Shown: positions 9,193 to 18,787, numbered from the stretch's first letter. The stretch is DNA of 64,000 nt from Phycisphaeraceae bacterium (GCA_040222855.1 JAVKCD010000019.1:356912-420911), one strand, 5' to 3'. The notes: generated by a model from the sequence alone, not told the origin. Program-made: numbers and translations.

Positions 9193-10422
9193 CTAACCCC
9201 CTGAGACGACCTTGCCCACCGAGAAGATCGGCAGCAGCAGCGCGATCGCGACGAAGCCGACGACCAATCCGAGGCAGGCGATCATCGCGGGCTCAACAAA
9301 CTGAGTCATCGACTTGACCCCACGTTCGAACTCCTCCTCCGAGCGATCGGCGATTCGCCGCATCACGTCCGAGACCCGTCCGGCACGCTCACCAGAAGAC
9401 ACCATCTGCGCCGTGGACTTCGGGATCAGAGGTGATGCCGTCAGCACCGACGAGATCGATCCGCCCTGCTTGACCTTCTCCGCGACTTCATCCCAAAGCC
9501 TCGACATGTGCCGATTGGACGTCACCTCTCGGGTGATCGCGATCAGGTCGAGTAGTGGTACCCCCGCATCGATCATCACGCTCATCGTTCGGAATGACCG
9601 TGTCAGATAGAGCTTGTTGAACAGCGGGCCGATCAGAGGCAGCCGGAGCTTGGCCGTATCAATAAGAGAGCCACCGGTTTCTGTTTTGAAAAACAGGACC
9701 AGGCCAACAACCGCCGCTATCACGCCAGCGATCATGTGCGGCCAGTACGTCGTGACAGCGTAAGAAATCCCCAGCAGCGCCTGCGTCGGCAACGGCAGGT
9801 CCGCCCCACGACTGGCGTAAATCGCAGCGAATCGTGGGAGAACAAAACCGATCAGGAACCCCGTGATCGCGAACGTTGCCACGAACATCACCGCCGGATA
9901 CGTCATCGCCGACCGCAGCGTCCGCTGAATCTTCTGCTCCTGCTCCAGGTAGTTGCTCACCCGATCGAGCATCTCCCCAAGCGTTCCTGAGGCCTCCGAG
10001 GCCTGGATCATGCTGATCATCAGAGGCGGAAATACCTTCCGATGCTTCGACATCGATTGCGACAGCGTTCCGCCCGCTTGTACCTTCTCGCTGATCTCTG
10101 TGAGCAGCGCCCGCATCGCTGGCGAACTCGCCTGATCCGTCACACAGTCCAGAGCATCACGAATCGTGACTCCGGCATCAAGCAGCACCGACAACTCGTG
10201 AGCAAACGCGATCACCTGGGCTCGCTTGACCGTACCCCCTGCTGCGGACACCGGGGTATCAGCCTCGGCCTTAGCTGGCTTACCCTTTGAGGGCTGAATC
10301 GAAACGGGAAACAGACCCCTCTGACGCAATCGAACCCCCGCCTCGGTCAGCGACGAGGCTTCAAGGACACCCAGGTCAAGACCGCCCGTGTTGGTTCGAG
10401 CTTTGAATGCAAAAGAAGGCAT
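9193..10422 (-). CDS. Type IV pilus / type II secretion inner-membrane platform protein (PilC/GspF)
   Basis: Inner-membrane platform that couples the assembly ATPase to pilin extraction. The 409 residues show the duplicated T2SSF fold: a short N-terminal MPSFAFKARTNTG domain typical of the family, then two cytoplasmic helical domains, each followed by membrane segments. The conserved GERAGR motif is present and the ending is hydrophobic (LGLVVGFVAIALLLPIFS). It is the last gene of the pilus-like operon, 15 bp after the ATPase gene, and converges on the topoisomerase B gene. Confidence 0.9.
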   Translation of the reverse strand: MPSFAFKARTNTGGLDLGVLEASSLTEAGVRLRQRGLFPVSIQPSKGKPAKAEADTPVSAAGGTVKRAQVIAFAHELSVLLDAGVTIRDALDCVTDQASSPAMRALLTEISEKVQAGGTLSQSMSKHRKVFPPLMISMIQASEASGTLGEMLDRVSNYLEQEQKIQRTLRSAMTYPAVMFVATFAITGFLIGFVLPRFAAIYASRGADLPLPTQALLGISYAVTTYWPHMIAGVIAAVVGLVLFFKTETGGSLIDTAKLRLPLIGPLFNKLYLTRSFRTMSVMIDAGVPLLDLIAITREVTSNRHMSRLWDEVAEKVKQGGSISSVLTASPLIPKSTAQMVSSGERAGRVSDVMRRIADRSEEEFERGVKSMTQFVEPAMIACLGLVVGFVAIALLLPIFSVGKVVSGG

Positions 10423-10437
10423 AGTCTGTTCTCCGCG

Positions 10438-12177
10438 CTACAGGGCCGTAGCGGTCAGCAACTCAGCCAACGTGGTATGACCATCACAAACCTTCTCGAT
10501 GCCGTCATCGCGCAGCGTGATGTAGCTGTCACTCTTGATCGCAAGCTCGCGCAGTTCCTGAAGACTCGCACCTCGGCACACCGCGTCAAGCCCCTCATCT
10601 GTGGGTATATACAACTCATAAATACCCAGACGCCCCTTGTAGCCGGTGTTCCCGCAACTCCGACACCCAACCGCGTGGTAGATCTCGGTTAGACCTGCGA
10701 TCTCCGGGCCGAAGCGGCGAAGCAGCCGACTCTCATCATCCGTTGGCGGGCCCGCTTCACGACAGGAGATACACAGCTTGCGTACCAGCCGCTGTGCAAG
10801 TGTCGCTCGCACGGAGGCGGCGATCAGATAAGGTTCCACACCAATATTGATCAGCCGTGTCACCGCTGCCGGTGCGTCATTCGTATGCAGGGTCGAGAGC
10901 ACCAGGTGCCCGGTGAGCGCGGCCTGGGTGGCAATACGTGCCGTCTCCGCATCACGAATCTCACCCACCATGATCACGTCCGGGTCCTGGCGGAGCAGCG
11001 CCCGCAATGCTGAGGAAAAGGTGAATCCCGTCTTCTCATTGACCTGAAACTGATTGACGCCGTCAATGGCGTACTCGACCGGGTCTTCCACCGTCGAGAC
11101 ATTCCGCGTCGGATCGACGACGCGCCGAAGTGTGGCGTAAAGCGTCGTCGACTTACCCGAGCCCGTCGGGCCGGTGACCAGCACAATTCCATTGGGCTGA
11201 GCAACGATATCGAGATACCGCTCGAGCATCCTCGGGCTCAGCCCCAACGCATCCAGACCAACCATCGCGTTGCGCGCATCGATGATCCGGATCACAACCT
11301 TCTCGCCATACCGCCCCGGCATCGTCGAGACACGCAGGTCTACCTGACGCCCCTCGCAGTGAATCGAGATCCCGCCATCCTGCGGGATGCGCCGCTCGGA
11401 GATATCCATCCCCGCCATGATCTTGATCCGGCTCGCCATCGGTGCCTGCATCCCATGAGGCGGAGCCATCTTCTCGGTCAACTGACCATCGACACGAAAC
11501 CGGATCCGCAGCGACTTATCACCCGGCTCAATATGAATATCCGACGCACCCTCACGAACGGCCTCGAAGAGGATGTGATTCACCAGCTTAATCACCGGCG
11601 AACTGCCCGAAGCAATCTCTTCAGCAGAGATCTCCGCGACATTGACGCCATCGAGCTCATTCTCGAACTGAGTGTCCCTGACGATGTCCTCCATCGACGT
11701 CGCCATCGTCCCCGAGGTCAGGAACCGCTGGGCGTCACGGATGTCGTCTTCGGTGGCCACAACCAGTTGGACGCTTGCCTGCGTGAGTCTCTCAACCTCC
11801 TCGACCAGAAAAACGTCCGTCGGCTCGTTGACCGCGAGCGTCAACACGCCGTTGATCAGAAACAAAGGCGCCGCCACATTCTCCGAGAGAAACTTCGTCG
11901 GGAGTGTCTCGCCCAGCATGACATCGACCATCCCGTTTCCGAGCCGGGTAAACGGGATCTCCAGGGCTTCGGCGACTGCCTCAAGCGTTTGTTGCTCCGT
12001 GATCATCCCAAGCTCGATCAGCACCTGGCCCAGCAGCTTCCCGCTGCCCTCTGACCGCTGGTGCTCGAGCGCATGATTGATCTGATCCTGGCTGATCAGA
12101 CCCTTGGCCAGCAGAACATCACCGATGCGCAGCGGCCGCATGGTTGGTTTAACACTGTCAATGCTCGCATCACTCAT
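10438..12177 (-). CDS. Pilus/secretion assembly ATPase (PilB/GspE) with MshEN c-di-GMP-binding domain
   Basis: Hexameric ATPase that powers pilin polymerisation. The N-terminal domain (about residues 14-75) holds two MshEN-type motifs: the first runs from Arg17-Ile-Gly19 through Gly26 to Gln40 and fits the R-L-G-x-x-L-x-x-x-G...Q pattern completely. The second runs from Leu49-Gly50 through Gly57 but lacks the final Gln. In MshE-type ATPases these motifs bind c-di-GMP. The ATPase core has Walker A GPTGSGKST, the Asp box VEDPVEYAIDG, Walker B IMVGEIRD and the His box TGHLVLSTLHTND. A four-cysteine zinc site (CISC and CRSC) lies near the C-terminus. The start overlaps the STAS gene by 4 bp. Confidence 0.93.
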   Translation of the reverse strand: MSDASIDSVKPTMRPLRIGDVLLAKGLISQDQINHALEHQRSEGSGKLLGQVLIELGMITEQQTLEAVAEALEIPFTRLGNGMVDVMLGETLPTKFLSENVAAPLFLINGVLTLAVNEPTDVFLVEEVERLTQASVQLVVATEDDIRDAQRFLTSGTMATSMEDIVRDTQFENELDGVNVAEISAEEIASGSSPVIKLVNHILFEAVREGASDIHIEPGDKSLRIRFRVDGQLTEKMAPPHGMQAPMASRIKIMAGMDISERRIPQDGGISIHCEGRQVDLRVSTMPGRYGEKVVIRIIDARNAMVGLDALGLSPRMLERYLDIVAQPNGIVLVTGPTGSGKSTTLYATLRRVVDPTRNVSTVEDPVEYAIDGVNQFQVNEKTGFTFSSALRALLRQDPDVIMVGEIRDAETARIATQAALTGHLVLSTLHTNDAPAAVTRLINIGVEPYLIAASVRATLAQRLVRKLCISCREAGPPTDDESRLLRRFGPEIAGLTEIYHAVGCRSCGNTGYKGRLGIYELYIPTDEGLDAVCRGASLQELRELAIKSDSYITLRDDGIEKVCDGHTTLAELLTATAL

Positions 12178-12518
12178 GCCGCGGCTCCCAACGTCTCAAG
12201 TGCCTTCTCAATCGACGCCTCACGGTCGAAACGACTCGTGAGCCGAGTCGCGTAGAGAATCCGATCGACAACCTCAGAACAGTCGCCGATCACCAAACGC
12301 CCAAGGCGGTCAGCCACTTCTTCTTGAAGGCTCAGCAACGCTTCCAAGCACCTTGAGTCGATGGATTGCAGCTGCGAACAATCAAGGACGATGTCACGCC
12401 CCCCATTGCCCAGGGACTCTGTGATCTTCTGGTGGACTTGCACATGATCGCCTTCAATGCACTCGCCGGTCAGCGTCACGATCGCGATGTCACCCTGCTG
12501 TTTCAGTTTGATCTTCAT
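12174..12518 (-). CDS. STAS-domain protein (anti-sigma factor antagonist-like)
   Basis: A 114-residue STAS domain of the SpoIIAA/RsbV type. These proteins bind a partner kinase or anti-sigma factor and are switched by phosphorylation of a Ser in a conserved turn; here the turn reads SIDSRCLEAL with the Ser kept and the usual Gly replaced by Cys. No RsbW-like kinase or PP2C phosphatase is seen nearby. It lies between the HD-GYP and ATPase genes, overlapping the latter by 4 bp (ATGA), so it is co-translated with the pilus machinery. A role in gating assembly, rather than in sigma-factor control, is an inference from that position. Confidence 0.82.
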   Translation of the reverse strand: MKIKLKQQGDIAIVTLTGECIEGDHVQVHQKITESLGNGGRDIVLDCSQLQSIDSRCLEALLSLQEEVADRLGRLVIGDCSEVVDRILYATRLTSRFDREASIEKALETLGAAA

Positions 12519-12527
12519 GCTTCACTC

Positions 12528-13709
12528 TCAGGCCGCACGAGCCGCGGGTGGGTCCGTCTGCTGGTTGTAGGTCGAAAAATCTAGCTCACAAAAAGCATCG
12601 GCCAACTCCGGGTCAAACTGCATCCCCGTGCCTTGCCTGATCTGGTCGAGGGCCTCCTGATGATTCATCGCACGCCGGTAACTCCGGCGGGAACGCATCG
12701 CGTCAAAGCTGTCCGCCAACGCGATGACACGGCCGGCAAACGGGATCGCATTCCCGCTCAGTCCCTGCGGATACCCACCGCCGGACCACCTCTCGTGATG
12801 CGACAGCACACCCGGCATCAGGTCCGTCATCGCCTCAATGTCAGCGAGAATCCGCGCACCTATCTGCGGGTGCAGCTTGATGGCGTCGTACTCCTCATCC
12901 GTTAACGGGCCATCCTTCGTTAGCACCGCCTCGGGCACACCGATCTTGCCCAGATCGTGAACCAATGCCGAGAGATAGAGCCTCTCGATCCGGTGCTCAT
13001 CAAGATCAATCTTCTCCGCGAGCAGCCGCGTCAGGAGTGCCACACGATGAGAATGACCATGTGTGTACGAATCCTTCGCGTCGATCGATGCCGACAACGC
13101 CCGCAACGTACCGAGAAACATCGACCGCATCTCGGCGAACAGGATCGCGTTATGCAGAAAGATCGACAGGCTCGACGCCAGCGTCTCGACCCGATCAATA
13201 TCCACCGCGTCGATCGGCTGACCATCAAAACGATCCGCGCCAAACAAAACGCCGACTACTTCTTCACGATGACGGATCGCGACGGCGACCAGATCCCGGC
13301 CAAATCCCGTCAACTCATCAGGGACCGGCAGGCCATTCTGACCGAGATGAATCGCGTGACGCTCACCAGAAATCCGCCTGATAAACCACTGCCCCACCGA
13401 GCGAATCAACCGCATGTCGCCGACCGCATCGGGAGGAAAGTAGACCTTCCCACGCAACGAGGTCAGCCTCGGGCGATCATCAGCAAGACACAACGCCATC
13501 ACCCGCAGTCGCGCGACCTCGCGCAGGTCGTTAACCGCCTCATCAAGTAAAGGCTCTGCCGCGTGGTGGTATTCAACGTGAGCCGACAGCCGGTGTATCA
13601 GACTCAACTCTTCATACGTCCCCGCCAGCTCGCGACTGACTCGACCCAACTCGGCGCGCAACCCGTCTTCCGACGAAGCCGTTTTATAATCTCGATTAAA
13701 CTCATTCAT
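12528..13709 (-). CDS. GAF-like / HD-GYP protein, probable c-di-GMP phosphodiesterase
   Basis: Probable enzyme that hydrolyses c-di-GMP. The 393 residues begin with a coiled-coil stretch, then a GAF-like sensor region (about 45-190), then a complete HD-GYP domain (about 215-375). The catalytic signature is intact: HDLGKIG for metal binding, HHERWSGGGYP for the HHE...GYP part, and ALADSFDAM with a following RSYR. There is no membrane segment. It is the only enzyme of second-messenger turnover inside the pilus-like operon and lies two genes before an ATPase with a c-di-GMP-binding signature, suggesting local control. Activity is inferred from conserved residues only. Confidence 0.9.
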   Translation of the reverse strand: MNEFNRDYKTASSEDGLRAELGRVSRELAGTYEELSLIHRLSAHVEYHHAAEPLLDEAVNDLREVARLRVMALCLADDRPRLTSLRGKVYFPPDAVGDMRLIRSVGQWFIRRISGERHAIHLGQNGLPVPDELTGFGRDLVAVAIRHREEVVGVLFGADRFDGQPIDAVDIDRVETLASSLSIFLHNAILFAEMRSMFLGTLRALSASIDAKDSYTHGHSHRVALLTRLLAEKIDLDEHRIERLYLSALVHDLGKIGVPEAVLTKDGPLTDEEYDAIKLHPQIGARILADIEAMTDLMPGVLSHHERWSGGGYPQGLSGNAIPFAGRVIALADSFDAMRSRRSYRRAMNHQEALDQIRQGTGMQFDPELADAFCELDFSTYNQQTDPPAARAA

Positions 13710-13760
13710 CGAAGGACCCCACTCTGCGGTTCAAGCCGGTCGCTCGAGGCCAACGCAGAT

Positions 13761-14990
13761 TCACGATGGTCGCGATCGCCGACCCTCAGGACGCAGCGTC
13801 TGCAACGCCCTGAATCGCGCGTTCGTCGGATCAAGCTGACTGGCTCGCCGATAGGCTCCAACCGCCTCATCGCGGCGCCCGACCTGCTCAAGTCCGACGC
13901 CGTACAAAGCCCAAGCCTTCGCATGATTCGGGCTGACCTCAGTCGCCGATCGGAACCAGCCCAGCGCTCGCTGATGATCATTTCGCTGCCGCGCAGCAAG
14001 CCCGAGCCAGATCATCGCCTCAGGGTCACGCGGGCTCAGATCGTGAGCACGACCCGCTGCCGTCTCGGCACCGCCGAAGTCTCCGAGTTCCCAACTCACC
14101 GCAGCCAGATGCATCAAGTCATCCGCAGACGGCTCAGACTCACGCACCAACTCACGGTACAGCCGTCGCGCCTCCGACCAACGCCCCGCATCACGATTCG
14201 CACGGGCCAGCGCGCGCCGAAGATCACGCCGCGTCTGCTGGTTCGGATCGCTGAGTAAAGGCGTCAACAGATCAATCGCCTCCACCGAACGCCCCGCCGC
14301 CACCAATTGAATCCCAAGCTCCGCGCGGAACTCAACACGATCCGGATCAAGCGTCACCGCCTGACGTAGATGGTCGATCGCTTCTCGCTTGCGATCCTTT
14401 AGAAGCAGGACTTGAGCCAGAGCGTGATGCAACTCCGCAGGCTGCGCAAAGTAATCCAGTCGCTCGGCCAGGATCTCGACGGCTTTGTCATCACGACCAA
14501 GCGCCACCTCAGACTCAGCCAACGCTAAGACGTACTCAGGATTGTCCGGTGCCCGCTCGACCGCCTCCGAATAACGCTCACGCGCAGCCTGCGGCCGTTG
14601 CCAGCGCTGCTCGATAATCCCCAGGTAATAACGGGGCGCAGCCGCCTCAGGCACGGCCTCGATCGCCGTCCGCAATGTCAACGCAGCCCGCTCCAGCTCG
14701 CCTCGTTCAATGGCGATACGACCGGCTAAGGTCAGCACCTCCGCATTGTCAGGATCAATCCGGGCCGCCTCATTGAGCGCCGCCTCGGCCTGCCCCAGAT
14801 CGCCGTTATCAAAGTGCTGCTCGGCCTGCTCAAGCACCATCGAGCCCCGGAGCGTCCACCACCGGCTCTCGGCACCTTCACGGTGCTCCGCGATGCCCGG
14901 TACACCTGAACACCCGCCAAGCACGCCAGCTACGAACAGGAGACAGAGCCCTGATCGGACTTCATGGGGTAGTCGACTTAGCTTCATCAT
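13761..14990 (-). CDS. TPR-repeat lipoprotein, possible pilotin (PilF/PilW-like)
   Basis: An exported 409-residue protein with a lipobox (VLGGC, Cys at about residue 26) followed by roughly nine tetratricopeptide repeats, with many instances of the A-L/A-x-x-x-P repeat ends (for example IDPDNAEV, LDPDRVEF, LSPRDPEA, LDPTNARF). In type IV pilus systems a TPR lipoprotein of this kind (PilF/PilW) escorts the secretin to the outer membrane. Its place directly after the secretin gene, with a 4-bp ATGA overlap, supports the same role here, although it is longer than PilF (about 250 residues). About 50 bp separate it from the HD-GYP gene. Confidence 0.75.
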   Translation of the reverse strand: MMKLSRLPHEVRSGLCLLFVAGVLGGCSGVPGIAEHREGAESRWWTLRGSMVLEQAEQHFDNGDLGQAEAALNEAARIDPDNAEVLTLAGRIAIERGELERAALTLRTAIEAVPEAAAPRYYLGIIEQRWQRPQAARERYSEAVERAPDNPEYVLALAESEVALGRDDKAVEILAERLDYFAQPAELHHALAQVLLLKDRKREAIDHLRQAVTLDPDRVEFRAELGIQLVAAGRSVEAIDLLTPLLSDPNQQTRRDLRRALARANRDAGRWSEARRLYRELVRESEPSADDLMHLAAVSWELGDFGGAETAAGRAHDLSPRDPEAMIWLGLAARQRNDHQRALGWFRSATEVSPNHAKAWALYGVGLEQVGRRDEAVGAYRRASQLDPTNARFRALQTLRPEGRRSRPS

Positions 14991-17062
14991 GGCCTGGTCT
15001 CCACCTGCGCCTGCTGCTGACTCGGCGCATCACCCTCGGTCCAAAGACCTCGCTGCGCCTCATCACGCACCTCAAGGAGCTGATCGATCATCACACGAAC
15101 CCAGTCCGCACTCGTTGCTTCCGCTGGTGGCGCAGGCACATCACCCCGTGGCACGTCACTCAGATCAACCGCATCCAGACTCACCGCACGATTCGCGCCC
15201 GACGTGGGAACTTCCTCCGCCACCTGACCCTGCTCATGCGCTGCCGGAGCACCAGCAGGCTCAGAGACCGCAGGCGGAGCCGAAACAGGCTCGGGCTCGC
15301 TCTTGAACTGCAGGATCGCCGCATCAAGCGCACGCTGGACAGGACCCTCAAGAAGACCCCGCTCCTGATCCTGCAACGACCGGCCCACCAGCTGACTCTT
15401 GAGCTTCAACGCCTCCGTTGAGATCGGCTCCAGCGACAACGCGATGTTTGTATGCCACAACGCTTTACTCGTATTTCCCTCACGGGCATGCCGCTCCGCA
15501 TCAGCCAGGTGACCACGAACCATCCGCAGTCGCGAGCTGGGCAGTAGCCCGGTTCGAGCACCCAAACGAATCCGCTCGATCCCGCGAGCCGCCTCTTCGC
15601 CCGCAGCAGCCAGAGCACGATCACGAATCACCGTGGGCTTGATCAGGAAAATAATCTCGACCCGGTCCGAGCTGTCGTCCGTCCCGCGGAAGAAGTTGCC
15701 AAGCACCGGCAGCCGACCCAGGAACGGCACCTGATTCGTGGTCTTGGTCGTGTCTTCCTTAAACAGCCCGCCGAGCACCACGGTCTGGCCCGAGCGCACC
15801 AGAACATTTGTCTGCAGGGCCTGCGTCGAGGTGTTCGGCAGGATCACCCCGATCGGACTTAACTCCGTGCTGCCCTCGGACAGAATCGGATTGAGTTCCA
15901 GCCGGACATACCCATCGCTCGACACGAACGGCCGCACGATCAGCTGCGTACCGACATCGATCGTCTCGACCGTCTGCGTCGATGACACCTCCGTGTCCGT
16001 CGTTGAGATATACGGTAGCTGCTCCGTCGCGTCGATCGTCGCCCGCTGACGATTCAGCACGACCACCTTAGGCGTCGAGATCACCGTCGTGTCCGTGATC
16101 GTCTCAAGGGCACGCACAAAGACCGCCGCGTCACCCCCAATCACGCCGAGCTTGATCGATGAATCGCCCGTCGCCGTGTTGCCCGCCGTCGAACTGATCG
16201 CGGTCCCCGAGTCAGCTGCCAGCGTGCCTGTGATCAACTCATTGACCGCGGCCAGGGGCGATGTCGCCGACGCCAGCGACAGGTCCGTCAGAATAGCGAA
16301 ATCAACACCGAATGCGTTGTTCTCACCCAGCCGCGCCTGAAGAATCGTCACCTCGATCATCACCTGCTCTGGCTTGCGATCAAGCTCCTTGAGCGTCGCG
16401 ATAATCTCCTCGACCCGATCAGGCGTGTCACGGACAATCAGTGTGTCCGAATGCGAAAACGTGTTCGCCCCGCCATCCGAGATCGACGGCTGGAAACCCT
16501 CCGGGACCTCTTGACTCACCGCGATCACACCATTCTGTGACAGCAGCGGCTCCGCAAAAGCCTGAGCATCCGCAGCACTCAGAAAATCAAGCCGAATGAT
16601 CCGAGTCACCGGCTGATTCTCTGACGCCTCGATAGCCGCCATCTCCTCAGCCGTGTAGACATAGATAAAGTTGCCACGCTCGGTGTACCGGTACCCGTTC
16701 CCGCTGATCAGCGCGTCGAGCGCCTCATCAAAGGTCACGCCATAGAGACTCGCTGAGATCGTCCCACGTACGTTCGGGCTGGCCACGATGTTCCGCCGCG
16801 ACTGTTCACTAAGCAGGCTCAGCACCGCGTCAACCTCGAGATTCTGAACGCTCAGGTCAATCTCGCCAAACGCGCCGACGCTGACGATCCCAGGCGTCGA
16901 TCCGCTGGGTGTATCTGCCGTCAGGTCAATCAGCTCAACGATCTCGCCGTCATCAGGCACAGCCGAAACACCACCCTGCTGCGCCAGGGCCGGTGCCCAG
17001 CACGACAACGCAAATGCCAACAGACTGTGCCGGGCAAGACGATGGGGTGTCCGATGATTCAT
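14987..17062 (-). CDS. Secretin (PilQ/GspD family outer-membrane pore)
   Basis: Forms the outer-membrane channel of the pilus or secretion machine. A signal peptide (about 1-27, ending ALAQQ) leads into a secretin-TonB short N domain (about 50-120), an N1-like ring domain (LDFLSAADAQAFAEPLL, LIVRDTPDRVEEI) and the secretin barrel (about 230-460) with VPFLGRLPVLGNFFRG near its end. A C-terminal tail of about 200 residues contains helical and Pro/Ala/Glu-rich stretches and is unusual for the family. The start is set at 17062 because GAGGAGAG lies seven bases before this ATG and the resulting signal peptide is normal; a 24-bp longer start would overlap the upstream stop codon. Confidence 0.9.
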   Translation of the reverse strand: MNHRTPHRLARHSLLAFALSCWAPALAQQGGVSAVPDDGEIVELIDLTADTPSGSTPGIVSVGAFGEIDLSVQNLEVDAVLSLLSEQSRRNIVASPNVRGTISASLYGVTFDEALDALISGNGYRYTERGNFIYVYTAEEMAAIEASENQPVTRIIRLDFLSAADAQAFAEPLLSQNGVIAVSQEVPEGFQPSISDGGANTFSHSDTLIVRDTPDRVEEIIATLKELDRKPEQVMIEVTILQARLGENNAFGVDFAILTDLSLASATSPLAAVNELITGTLAADSGTAISSTAGNTATGDSSIKLGVIGGDAAVFVRALETITDTTVISTPKVVVLNRQRATIDATEQLPYISTTDTEVSSTQTVETIDVGTQLIVRPFVSSDGYVRLELNPILSEGSTELSPIGVILPNTSTQALQTNVLVRSGQTVVLGGLFKEDTTKTTNQVPFLGRLPVLGNFFRGTDDSSDRVEIIFLIKPTVIRDRALAAAGEEAARGIERIRLGARTGLLPSSRLRMVRGHLADAERHAREGNTSKALWHTNIALSLEPISTEALKLKSQLVGRSLQDQERGLLEGPVQRALDAAILQFKSEPEPVSAPPAVSEPAGAPAAHEQGQVAEEVPTSGANRAVSLDAVDLSDVPRGDVPAPPAEATSADWVRVMIDQLLEVRDEAQRGLWTEGDAPSQQQAQVETRP

Positions 17063-17082
17063 ATCAATCTCTCCTCGCCGCG

Positions 17083-17628
17083 TCATTGAAGACCAAGCCT
17101 CACAACCACGCCATTGAGTTCCAGGTCGGCATGACGACGCTCAAGCCTCAGCAGCTTGAAACCCTCGATGCTCTCCCCAGGACGTAGACTCGTGCCGTTG
17201 ATGACCGCACGAGGCTCGCCGCCGAGGATGATTGCCTGAAGCAAAAGCGCCTCAGCACGATCCCTGACCAGACTCCTTCGTGGGGTATCGGTGCTTTCAA
17301 CTTGCAACTGTTGGGACGACTCTGCCGAGCCCGGGCTCTGGGCAGACGACGGCAGCCGGAACAAATCCCGCGGCAACTGACTCGGCACCATCACCGTGAT
17401 TTCCGGACCCTCCGCTGGACCAGCACGATCACCCGACTCGGCATCGCCGGCGGATGACTCCACCGAAGCCGCAACGGTCCCGGGCTCCGCCGTCGCCACA
17501 CGAGGCGGGTCCTTCAGCAGCAACCGCCCCCATAACAACAGGCCAAACACACTCATGCCCGCGAGCACCCACACCTTGCTCGGCTGCGCTCGATACTGTG
17601 CCAACAAGCGTTGCTGGTACGTACTCAC
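17083..17628 (-). CDS. PilP/GspC-like periplasmic alignment protein
   Basis: A 181-residue bitopic protein: a short cytoplasmic start, one membrane helix (about 18-38, VWVLAGMSVFGLLLWGRLLL), a disordered Ala/Glu/Ser-rich linker (about 45-115) and a small C-terminal beta domain (AVINGTSLRPGESIEGFKLL..., then RHADLELNGVVVRLGL). This last pattern, a re-entrant 'no-G...L-x-x-G...v-x-l-x-x-g' strand set, is what PilP and GspC homology-region domains look like; they contact the secretin. Assignment rests on architecture and on its place between the PilO-like gene (4-bp overlap) and the secretin gene. Confidence 0.7.
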   Translation of the reverse strand: MSTYQQRLLAQYRAQPSKVWVLAGMSVFGLLLWGRLLLKDPPRVATAEPGTVAASVESSAGDAESGDRAGPAEGPEITVMVPSQLPRDLFRLPSSAQSPGSAESSQQLQVESTDTPRRSLVRDRAEALLLQAIILGGEPRAVINGTSLRPGESIEGFKLLRLERRHADLELNGVVVRLGLQ

Positions 17629-18197
17629 GGGCTGCCCTCCTTCGCTGCTGGAGCAGCAGTGTGCCGGGCATAAGCCAGCAGCTCCAGATCAATCCGCGGT
17701 AGCTCATCCGGGTCCCCACCACTCACCGCCATCGACTGCGCCGCGACGAGATAGGGCAGACTCTCGATCTCATCAAGAATCCGGTAAGCACGCTGAAAAT
17801 CAGCCCGGAAACCCAGCCGAAAACGCTTCGCACGAAAACCATCACCCAACCGCTCGCCCTGGGTCGTGATCTCAGGATCACCCGCCGCATGACGCTCCGT
17901 GATCTCCGCGATCCATCCCAACACCTCTGGCATCGGGTCCGTGTCTGGCACCAGGCCCTGCCGACGATCGCGATAGGCATCGCTTAGATCAGCAATCTCA
18001 AGCCGTGCGCGCTCGACCTGAACCTCAAGACTCGCCAAAGATGACTGAGCATCCCGCGCCTCATCCAACCGCTGATTCAGACGATCCAACTCAGCCGCGT
18101 GCGGGAGCCACGCGCTCACCAGGAACAGCAATCCGAGTGATGGCACAGCCACCAGCAGCCGCCACGAGTCTCGCAGCACACTCTTCTTATGCTTCAT
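17625..18197 (-). CDS. PilO/GspM-like inner-membrane alignment protein
   Basis: A 190-residue protein with the PilO layout: a short basic N-terminus, one membrane helix (about 13-32), a coiled coil (about 34-75, LDRLNQRLDEARDAQSSL) and a C-terminal ferredoxin-like region with the pattern KRFRLGFRADFQRAYRILDE. PilO pairs with PilN to link the cytoplasmic PilM ring to PilP and the secretin. It overlaps both neighbours by 4 bp (ATGA), as expected for subunits made in stoichiometric amounts. Sequence similarity in this family is low, so the call relies on architecture plus gene order. Confidence 0.75.
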   Translation of the reverse strand: MKHKKSVLRDSWRLLVAVPSLGLLFLVSAWLPHAAELDRLNQRLDEARDAQSSLASLEVQVERARLEIADLSDAYRDRRQGLVPDTDPMPEVLGWIAEITERHAAGDPEITTQGERLGDGFRAKRFRLGFRADFQRAYRILDEIESLPYLVAAQSMAVSGGDPDELPRIDLELLAYARHTAAPAAKEGSP

Positions 18198-18787
18198 GGC
18201 GTCACCTCCTCCGCAACCAGCGTCAGCCGACGCATCAGATCAATGTGAACCTCAAGACTCAGCTCACGCATCGGGCCATCATCCGACTCGATCGGCCCGA
18301 TCGAACCGACTTCAAGATCAGTAAACAACGGGTTCGCCGCCAGCAGCCCCACCGCCTCCGCGACCTGCCGATCATCTCGACACAACCCTCGGAACGAAAA
18401 CTCGATTCGCGGCCGCTTGTCATCCGCCTGAGCCACCCGAAGATCAGTCAAACCAACGGTCTCAGGCAGCGTCCGACTAAAGATCCGCAGCGCCTGCGAA
18501 AACCGAACCCGCGGCTCAAGCCGACGATACAGGCTCGACTGCTGATAGAGCTTGCTCCGCTCCTTCTCGAACGTCAGCAGTTCCTCACGCAATGAAAACG
18601 CCTGCGCCGCATCACGCTCGGCTACCTCAACGTGTGCCACCACTCCCCCGCGCCGCTCCCACAGCATCGTCCACGCACTGGCAAACACACCGACCAGCAC
18701 AACGACACTCACGATCTCAACCCGCCGCATCCGATGACGAGACCGCTGGTCCACAAAAGCCCTAGGCAGGAAGTTCATGCCGGTCAT
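18194..18787 (-). CDS. PilN/GspL-like fimbrial assembly protein
   Basis: A 197-residue bitopic protein. It opens with MTGMNFLPRAF, the short N-terminal peptide (consensus I-N-L-L/F-P) with which PilN docks on PilM, followed by a membrane helix at about 25-43, a coiled coil and a C-terminal alpha-beta domain. It is encoded directly after PilM with a 4-bp overlap and before PilO with another. Together the MNOP genes form the standard alignment subcomplex of type IVa pili. Confidence 0.8.
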   Translation of the reverse strand: MTGMNFLPRAFVDQRSRHRMRRVEIVSVVVLVGVFASAWTMLWERRGGVVAHVEVAERDAAQAFSLREELLTFEKERSKLYQQSSLYRRLEPRVRFSQALRIFSRTLPETVGLTDLRVAQADDKRPRIEFSFRGLCRDDRQVAEAVGLLAANPLFTDLEVGSIGPIESDDGPMRELSLEVHIDLMRRLTLVAEEVTP

